A stretch of DNA of 64,000 nucleotides, from positions 773,989 to 837,988 of the forward strand of contig JXTB01000093.1 in NCBI GenBank assembly GCA_002914805.1. The letters run 5' to 3'. Positions 56,811-64,000 of the stretch are shown one piece after another. The stretch comes from Parasponia andersonii. Lineage: Eukaryota; Streptophyta; Magnoliopsida; Rosales; Cannabaceae. The notes beneath the pieces were generated by a model. It was not told the origin of the DNA, did no database searches, and saw only the letters and a list, made by a program, of their open reading frames with translations. A program made the translations under genes and the position numbers. The first letter of the stretch is position 1. Each line of letters opens with the position of its first letter.

Positions 56811-57065
56811 AAGGTTCTATTTGGAATCTGGATTTTGGAAAGAAAAAATTGTTGGGAAAAAGTAAGGAAAAAAGATAAGGAAAATATTTTTCTTAATTTT
56901 TATAGATCTTTATCTTGAAATTTTTGGCTTTACTAATTAATGACATCAAATCTATCTCTCATTTTTTCTGAAAAAAAAAATAATTATTTTTTGTTTGAAT
57001 TCAAACAAAAGAAAATAGAATTCTCTAGAATTTTTTCTTCTAAAAATGCAGGTTCCAACGGAGCG
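56811..57065. mobile_element. small MITE candidate
   Basis: The left end GGTTCTATTTGGAATCTGGA resembles the reverse complement of the right end (GCTCCGTTGGAACCTGCATT). About 250 bp, AT-rich inside, no ORF. Flanks are TA-rich but no certain duplication. Confidence 0.45.
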
Positions 57066-57914
57066 TATATTCTGCAAAAAATTTAGAATGAAAAAAGAAA
57101 ATGAAGTTGTGTTTCACCTTTTTCTTGTGAAAAATAAATAAATAAACAAATAAAACGAAAAAAAAAAAAGATAAGAAAAATGAACTTATGACAATGGTGA
57201 TTTGAAAGAGAAATTACATAGTTCTATTCCATTTTTTTTTGTTTTCCTTAAAAAATAGAATAAATAAAAAAATTTGGGAAGTGTCCCTTTTTCCAACGAC
57301 GGAGACCAAGGCTTTCCTTTGCTTCCTTGTCATCATCCTTTCTATCTCCTCAAACTCTCTCAATATCTCTCAATTTTCTCTCTCTATGTTTGACTTCTTT
57401 TTTCTCGTCCTGTCTTTCAACTTTTTCTCTTCTTTTTCTGTCCTTTGGGTCGTGTCTTTGGTAGAGGGGAAAAGAAAGAAGAGCAAAGAAAAGGTTGAAA
57501 AATTATCTTGTTAGTACAGAACATAAGGCAAAAAGAAAAAATAAAGAAAAATGATGAGAAAAATTTTAAGAGTGGGCCACAATAAGCGAAAAGAAATGTT
57601 GTAATACTTAGAACTAAAATAAATTTACTAATTTGTCCTTAGTTTCCAAATAAATGAATATAATTAAATAACTAAATTGTGATTTTATCAAATGCCCATT
57701 TTTTTTCTTCCTACGTATCAAAAAACATAAAAGGAAAATATTTTCCCTTCCTATTACTCCTATTTCCTCCCCCCCCCCCTCTATATTTTTCTTTCCTTTC
57801 ACTTTTCTTTCCTTCATATGAATCCCTTTTAATTTCTCTCCTGCAATATTTTTAATAGAGATTGTAAAGAGAATTCATGCACTTTTAAAATAAAAAAAAT
57901 GTTACTTAACTAAT
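57066..57914. other. pyrimidine-rich intergenic DNA
   Basis: CT-rich stretches, a C-run of 11 at about 57,769-57,779, and long A-runs. A 91-codon ORF at 57,239-57,514 is hydrophobic from T-richness and shows no domain. No gene supported. Confidence 0.45.
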
Positions 57915-57996
57915 TATCTATACTTATTATTAATTAAAAGAAAATACTTACTACTACCTAATTCCTAACCCACCCTATTAGGGATCATAGATTTTC
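57915..57996 (-). mobile_element. SINE, body half (interrupted copy)
   Basis: It matches the body of the SINE at 17,205-17,366 (shared AAAATACTTA-TTA-TACC and a TTTCACG end) and stops at the solo LTR inserted at 58,002. The tRNA-like head lies on the other side of that LTR. Confidence 0.65.
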
Positions 57997-58001
57997 ACGT
58001 T

Positions 58002-59470
58002 TGATAAATGTATTTTATACTTATCTTTATTATCCTTTCGAGCTTAAGAATTGCTCGTTTTTGAGATCTTTTTACTTGTTTTATTGTTTTTGACGCATAT
58101 TTCATGTGAAAAGCTATTGAAAGGAGAATACAGTGTTTTCAAGTGAAACTGAGGCTAAATCAAAGTAATTGTGACCAATCACGAGCAAAGACGGGCGAAC
58201 AATATCTCAACAGTGTGTAGCAGTGCCATTAAATGAGTATAAACTGGGCAGAACTAAGCACTGCAGTGGCAAGTTGGCACCGTAGCAGAAGTATAAGGAA
58301 GTGGCGCTGCAGCGTCGCGCGATTAATGGTGTGGTGCTATAATCTCATTTCATGACACTGCGACACCATCTCCTGGGTATTGTGGCACCGCAGTGCCACA
58401 ATCTGGCGCTACAATGCCACTCACTCGACTGTCTTGGCGCCGCAGCACCACAAAGCACAGACATGCTGTAAAATTCCTAGATTATCGCTAGTTTGCCTCC
58501 TGTATTTAATCTCTCTTCGGCTCATCTGAAGGATCATGGAAAAAATCTTAGCAACTAGAGTTTTAGAGAGTTTTTTGAAGGACAAACAACAAGAATAAGG
58601 GAAAATCAAGAGGATACGAGAAGATTGATAAAGCTTCAAAGAGTTTTTCTTTATCTTCCCTTAACTTTTCTTTTCTATTTTTCTCCATTGAATGTGTATA
58701 AGCTTATTTGTTTCTGTTGTATTTTCCTTTATATAACTATGAACTAAACTCTTCTTCTAGAGATGTAATCAAACTTCTAATGTAATTCAATTTCTTTGTT
58801 TTCCTCATTTATTCTTGATATTCATTGATGAGTTAATTGTTCTACTTTGTGCTTAATTCTTCTATTTACTTGGCTATTAAATAGATTTGTCATGTGAAAC
58901 CTCTATGAACTTGGAAAAGGTAGTTTAGATTTGAACATAGATTGAACAACATAAGATTGCCTAGTGTGGGATGAGTTTGTATAGTATAGGAATATACTTA
59001 TGTAACTTGTACAACCTTGTATGAAAATCACCAAGCTTAATGAGTCTAGTCAATTTATATTAAGAGTAACATATTATCTTGTTTAAATATTTTCACTTAT
59101 ATCTTGGGAAGGAGTTTGTAAATACCATTGAGTTCTTGGTTGTTAATTCTAAATGAATGATTGAACAGTGAGAAAAATAAGTAATTGAATGAGTTAGAGG
59201 GTAGATTACATCCCTAGACTTTTTATCATGGTTATAAAACTATCTTTGTTTGTTTAGTATTGATTTCTATTATTTCCTTGTATATTGAAGTCACATTGTA
59301 ATTTTGGTTCAAAACAACTATTTGTTGTCGTTTGGATAAATTGCCAACTAGTTATGGTTAGTACTTAGTATTTGTAAATCATTTGCTCCTCATAGGATTC
59401 AATACTCTCTTACTATTTATATTACTTGTTGTGACCTGTATCCTTGTGGTTTGTATATTAGAATAGCTCA
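58002..59470 (+). mobile_element. solo LTR inside the SINE
   Basis: It starts TGATAAATGTATTTTATACT and ends AATAGCTCA. The flanks are ACGTT (57,997-58,001) and ACAAT (59,471-59,475), a plausible decayed 5-bp duplication. The SINE continues on each side. A GC-richer block at 58,230-58,480 is full of GCAGTGCCAC-like inverted phrases. No internal retroelement genes follow, so it is a solo LTR of 1,469 bp, by its TGATAAA start perhaps Athila-like. Confidence 0.75.
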
Positions 59471-59475
59471 ACAAT

Positions 59476-59560
59476 GCCTATATCTGGTGTGACTTAAACC
59501 TAGGACTAAGATCCTAACTAGTGGGTACTCTTACCACTTGAGCTAAACTACTTCGTCGAA
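59476..59560 (-). mobile_element. SINE, tRNA-like head half (interrupted copy)
   Basis: The minus strand from 59,560 reads TTTAGCTCAAGTGGTAAGAG (A box), then GGTTTAAGTCAC (B box, two changes). It joins the body half at 57,915-57,996 once the LTR is removed. Confidence 0.7.
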
Positions 59561-60929
59561 GAGAATTTAGCACTTATTTTAGGCAAAAATATAGAGCTAA
59601 ATAATAAGATATTTATTTATTTATTAGGATAATTATTTTATTTTTTCTATTAGGAGTTATTATAATTCTAATAGGATTTGAAGTATTTATTTAGTTTCTT
59701 AGTTGAATTAGAATCAGTCATTGATGGGCTTATATTTTAGACATTATTTGTATACCTTTTCTATTTTAATTTTTGTTTAATTGTTATTTTTCTTAAGGTC
59801 TTTACCTTAAATTGTGCTATTCTGTGAACTTGATCAGGTTAGGAGGTATTGATAGAAAAAGAGTTTAAAAGTGATATCTTTCCAGAATAGTTAAAGAAAG
59901 AAGATAGAATGTTTAGCCCAAGATTTTATTACCCGAATGATTCAAATGATTAGAAAACTTACTATTTATTTCGGCTTGAAATAATTGGAGGCCCAATGGC
60001 AAGCTTCACGTGAATACACTTTGAAAAACAAGCGCACACTTAATTGACAACTTAAGTATATAGGAAAAATAACGTGGTGTACTACTTTTAGAAAAATATT
60101 ACCAAAGATACGACCCAACCCAATACACTTCTTTTTATATGACATTTTTTTGAAAATAAGTCACCTTTAAATTATAAGTTATGAGTTGGCATTTTTGTAA
60201 ATAAAAATCATCTTTTGTAAAAAACCATTTATAATAAAAAAAATGTTCAAAATTATCTAGGAATATTGTTGGCTCTGTCGATGTCGATTGACATGGTCCA
60301 TTTCGTTTTTCCCATCATGGGATCAATTCCCAACTCTACAACTTTTTTCTTTTTCTTTTTCTTTTTTCCTAATTTTTTTTTCTTTTTCCTGAACCTTTTT
60401 TTTTCTTGTTTTCTTAAAGTTTCTTTGTTATCTTTTTTCTTGTTCTTTATTTTTCCTTTTTCATTTTCTCTTTTTAATTTTTTTTCACATCGAACTTTAT
60501 TACTCTTTTCTTTTTAGCTTTTTTTTATTTATTTATTTTAATTATTTTTTCTTTATTTATTCCTTTTTTCGTATTTTCTTTTTTGAATTCATTTTTCAAA
60601 ACTCATTTTCTTTTCTTTTTTAAAAAAAAAAAAAAAACTGATATTAGAAGCTAGAAACCATTTTTACTATTGGTTTCCAACTATTGGTTGTGGTTATTAA
60701 AATCCAATAGTCAATCAAGAAATTAGAAATCAAAAATCAATTAGTTTCTAGTTCAAACTAATTTAGTTTTCTAAAAAAAAATAAGTTGGTTATTGCTATT
60801 CTTGACATAAAAATCTAAATTGGTATTAAATAATATTTTGTTGCTTTTACTTTAAAAATATAATTACTTAATTTGAGAACTTGATCATATTTTACAACAT
60901 ACTTGTTCAATGTCTCACTTAAGAATTCT
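59561..60929. other. AT-rich DNA with a long T-rich tract
   Basis: No gene. 60,340-60,640 is almost pure T with scattered C, giving a spurious Phe-rich ORF. Short A-runs near 60,622. Confidence 0.6.
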
Positions 60930-61470
60930 TACTAAAGGACATTCTACAAAAAAGAAAGTACAATAGTCTTTAGGAAACTTTCATTATTTTCCTGTGATTT
61001 GAAAAAGAATACACAATGATTTTTATGAAACTTTCGTAATTTCCTGTGATTTACTTAGCTATAAAGTATTCTGCATTCTAAGAAACCTTCTTAGTTTCCT
61101 ACGATTTACTTTGTTACAGAATATTATGCTAAAGGAAACCACAATGATTTTCAGAGCATTATGCTAAAGGAAACCACAATGATTTCTATAGTTTCTTATG
61201 ATTTACTTAGGTACATGACATTTTGTAAAAAAGAAACCATGATAGTTTCCAGTGATTTATTTGAAATTTTTGTGATTTCCTTTGATTTATTTAGCTACAG
61301 AGCTTTTTACAAAAAGGAACAATGGTTTGTAGGAAATATTTGTGGTTTCCTGTGATTTATTTACGTATAAGACATTCCGCTAAATGAAATCTTTGTAGTT
61401 TCCTGTAATTTATTTATGTACAGAATATTCCGCTAATAGGAAATCAAATTGGTTTTCAAGAAATTTTCGT
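60930..61470 (+). repeat. degenerate repeat array, about 54-bp spacing
   Basis: TTTCCTGTGATTTACTTA-like phrases occur at about 60,990, 61,042, 61,097, 61,194, 61,248, 61,278, 61,348 and 61,401, alternating with AAGGAAACCACAATGATTTT-like phrases. A fresh 38-bp duplication (ATTATGCTAAAGGAAACCAC) sits at 61,122 and 61,159. Confidence 0.7.
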
Positions 61471-61819
61471 AGTTTCATGTAAAAAAAAAAAAATAGCTTA
61501 TTTACTAAAATACTACTATATTTTCTAGCTCCTAAAATATTTAAAAAAATGTCCTAAAAACGTCGTACAAAATTTTTATTATTTTTGAAAGATCGTAAAC
61601 TTAGTAATATTTTTTAAAAATTAGGTATAAGTTTCTAAAACCCAAGTATAATCGGGAAGGACTCTTTTTAAAGTCAATTTCTTAATGAAGTCGTGAACGC
61701 ATATATATCTAAAAGAGTTTTGAATTGAAAAAAAAAAAAAAACAAAGAAGTGATAAATATCATAAAAGGAAACGTGAGCTTATCAACCATAAGTGAAAAT
61801 AGAATTTAAGGTTAAGTGT
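61471..61819. other. AT-rich DNA, nothing identified
   Basis: A poly-A stretch near 61,481 and another near 61,728. The start of the following LTR is not recognisable and may have been lost here. Confidence 0.5.
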
Positions 61820-63043
61820 CGTAACTCAATATTCTATCTTTCACGAATCTAGCACTATTGCAAGATTACCTTAATCCTAGTGATTGTCGGACTTGCTTTC
61901 ATGAGTTTTATTTTTTTGACTTACTAAAGAACTAGTTCCGATTATATGGTCCAAACTCTGGTATCTTGGAAGATAAGATTTGTGAATTGACGAGAACGCC
62001 TTTCATGATTTAGACACCATACATATAATGTCACTTTGAGTTTTTTAAAGGACTTGGATAATAAAAAGCCAAGCACCAGGTATTCACTTTATAAATTTGA
62101 CTGTGTTTATATGGGCAGTTACAAATACTGTAGTCAATTATTATCTATTAGATAAAAAATGGTAACTCAAAGGTAAATATGTACTAGAGGGGTAATACGG
62201 CAATTTCATCTCACTAGTACGGCATTGCATCGGGGGTATATTTAGTATATACTAAATGGATCAAGTTAATTAAAATATTAATTAACTTCACAGAAAATAT
62301 ATGACATTTAGTCTAAGAGTGCAATATTGAGCTTATAGTGGGGTGCCCCAATATAAATAGACATGGCCTAGTTATAATTAAGAGTTAATAATGATTATGG
62401 ATAATTGACCCATTGGAGCTTAGACTATTTGGATCCATATGGTCCCCTGTCTAGCTCACACATAGCCCAATAACTAATTGAATGGTCAGTTGAGCCCAAT
62501 AAGCCCATTAGGGTTTACATCTCTTTAAATACTTAAGAGAAAAGTTCTCTTAAGTCTCTCTAAGTGTTTTATATACCACTCATGCACAGTAATTGTACTT
62601 TTTCATGTGACAGAGAGAAAAAGAGAGAGTGAGAGAGAACTGAGCTGCTGCGGGAGAAATCTCGTATTCGTTCATGGCCGCCGAGGGAGAGATACCCATG
62701 GCCGTAGACGTGCAATCAAAGAGAAGGAAGAGTGTCTTCTAGATTGTCTGCTCATCTCTCGTTGGGAATAAAGAAGGTTCCCACACACCAGATCATTCAA
62801 CCAGCTCTAGAGAATAGATAGGAAGGCTCAATAGCTGTGAAACGCTTCCAAGTTTTATCTAAACTAAGATCCATGAACTGATTTATGTTAGATTAATGAT
62901 CATATGTTTTTTTTTGTTTTGTAAAGTTTCAAGAAATATTTTAAAATACCTATTTCGCTACATTCTTGATTTGTTTACAAAACTGTAGAAATCGTTTTCG
63001 GAAAAATTATTTTTCGAAATTTATTGATTCAAAATTTCTAGCA
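61820..63043 (+). repeat. LTR related to family B, 5' side truncated
   Basis: From GTCGTAACTCAAT near 61,826 it follows the family B LTR (33,918 to 32,127, minus strand) through phrases such as ATGGTAACT, GAGGGGTA and TACGG.AATTTCA. It ends CTAGCA at 63,043, two bases before a primer site. The first ~400 bases expected from family B are not found. The element continues to the right beyond the window. Confidence 0.7.
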
Positions 63044-63045
63044 AT

Positions 63046-63057
63046 TGGTATTAGAGC
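63046..63057 (+). other. primer binding site (initiator Met type)
   Basis: TGGTATTAGAGC, one base from the TGGTATCAGAGC site used by Copia and many chromovirus elements, lies immediately after the LTR end. Confidence 0.75.
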
Positions 63058-63474
63058 AAAGGTTTTCGATGATCTAGCATATCTTGTTCATGTTTATTCT
63101 CTTAAAGTTTGATGATCTATGATTTCCATAATAATCTCTTTGATTATGTTTGATCTTGTTCATATTTATGAATGTGCTCTACTATGTATGATGATTAATT
63201 GATTTAATAAGTTTAAATGATAATCAATTAGATGTTACTATGAGTTTATGATCATGTGATGTGTTTTTGATTTTTCATTCTAGCATGTTCTTGATTTTTC
63301 TATGAATGTTATTTTATGTTCTTAATAAAAGTGTTCCTAGATAATGATTTGATCTTTAATTGTATTTTAGTTTTTAGGAAAAACTGTTTCTCCAATTAAA
63401 GATTTTAAAATTTTAGATTAAAAAAAAAAGATGGGACGACTAGGGTATCTAATATCTTAGCCATATATCTACGT
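63058..63474. other. leader of the right-end retroelement, first part
   Basis: T-rich DNA after the primer site, with no ORF. An A-run lies at about 63,420-63,429. Confidence 0.5.
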
Positions 63475-63616
63475 TGGGTCTTGCCAACACAAGACCCATA
63501 TAACCACCATGCAAGACCATAATAGTCTTGCACATGGCCACTAATGGTAGTGCACGAAAGTGCACTACCCAAGCACATTAGATGTGCTTTAGTTTTAAGC
63601 ACATAAGATATGCTTT
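63475..63616 (+). other. series of five stem-loops in retroelement leader
   Basis: (1) TGGGTCTTG/CAAGACCCA, 9 bp, 6-nt loop, 63,475-63,498. (2) TGCAAGAC/GTCTTGCA, 8 bp, 63,510-63,532. (3) GGTAGTGCAC/GTGCACTACC, 10 bp around a GAAA tetraloop, 63,546-63,569. (4) AAGCACAT/ATGTGCTT, 63,571-63,589. (5) AAGCACAT/ATATGCTT with one mismatch, 63,597-63,616. Together they suggest structured RNA. Confidence 0.7.
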
Positions 63617-63785
63617 GGTCACGCGGGTGGCACCCCGTGCGCTAGCCGCACGGATGTTGGCCCGCTCCTGTGGCCACGCAGGTGGCACCCCGTGCGCTAG
63701 CTGAACGGGTGTCGGCCCACTTTCATGGCCACGCGGGCTTCGTCCCACTCTTGTGGTCGCTTCGTCCCGTGCCCGTAGCTATGCC
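63617..63785 (+). repeat. GC-rich 55-bp repeats, about 3 units
   Basis: GGTCACGCGGGTGGCACC at 63,617 recurs at 63,672 and, partly, at 63,727. The first two units share CCCCGTGCGCTAGC and a TCGGCCC/TTGGCCC end. Much richer in G and C than anything nearby. A 60-codon ORF across it (63,670-63,852) is probably incidental. Confidence 0.8.
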
Positions 63786-64000
63786 AATGTCGTGTGTGAC
63801 CCATTGGTGTGTGGAATTAGTTTCGCACGTGACCACGCGACATCCCCGATGACCTATTCTTTATGCCATACGTTGGTATGACTACACATCCGCATGCAAC
63901 GATGTCTCGTACCCATAGCCGTGCCACTTTACCCCGCCTCCGTAGCTGCATGCATGCCGTCTTGTACGCTTGTCGTCGAAATCTACGCGAGCCCGTTATT
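63786..64000. other. GC-richer leader sequence to window end
   Basis: It continues the GC-rich character with many CCGTGCC/CGTAGC phrases. No gag similarity is recognised before the window ends. Confidence 0.5.

Noticed and set aside
60266..60517. Phe-rich plus-strand ORF resembling a membrane protein
   Set aside because: Product of a T-rich low-complexity tract.
63405..63602. 65-codon minus-strand ORF over the hairpins
   Set aside because: Open frame arises from the palindromic sequence; no domain, and the hairpin series explains the constraint better.

Overview
This is nuclear DNA of a flowering plant, probably a eudicot. It is AT-rich and dominated by LTR retrotransposons of plant-specific lineages (Ty3/gypsy Tat and Tekay/Del types), with MITEs, a tRNA-derived SINE, microsatellites and one 233-base assembly gap. 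I could not confirm any intact host gene. Nearly every coding stretch is a decayed retrotransposon gene with stops and frameshifts.

Layout. 1-10.5 kb: the 3' part of a Tat-lineage gypsy element (gag end, protease, RT, RNase H, second RNase H, integrase), then two tandem arrays, a decayed intron-bearing gene on the opposite strand and the 3' LTR. 10.5-18 kb: intergenic DNA with MITEs, microsatellites, a SINE and a long-terminal-inverted-repeat element interrupted by the gap. 18-23 kb: low-complexity DNA with short duplications and one decayed minus-strand gene remnant. 23.1-26.6 kb: a hAT-type MITE with a perfect 8-bp target duplication, a solo LTR, another MITE and part of a gypsy gag. 26.6-39.0 kb: a complete but dead Tekay/Del-type element on the minus strand, bounded by GAAAC duplications. 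It sits inside that gag and itself carries two later LTR insertions. 39.0-44.2 kb: the other part of the split gag, an LTR fragment and a plus-strand gypsy integrase remnant with its LTR. 45.39-56.53 kb: a structurally complete Tat element with two ~668-bp LTRs, ACATT target duplications, primer site, gag-pol and another antisense gene. 57-61.8 kb: MITE, a SINE split by a solo LTR, and degenerate repeats. 61.8-64 kb: an LTR, a Met-type primer site and an unusual leader with five successive hairpins and GC-rich 55-bp repeats.

The most interesting content is the antisense gene shared by both Tat elements. On the minus strand each shows a TATA box, an ATG, an N-terminal domain resembling the 'putative gypsy type transposon' family, a basic/proline-rich middle and a C-terminal coiled coil, separated by short introns with good GT-AG signals. 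Extra ORFs in Tat elements are known, including antisense ones. A multi-exon gene with its own promoter and a 5'-UTR intron ending directly at the ATG deserves testing. Other notable items are an exact nine-unit, 24-bp in-frame repeat between protease and RT, the resolved nesting at 24-41 kb, and the hairpin series at the right end.
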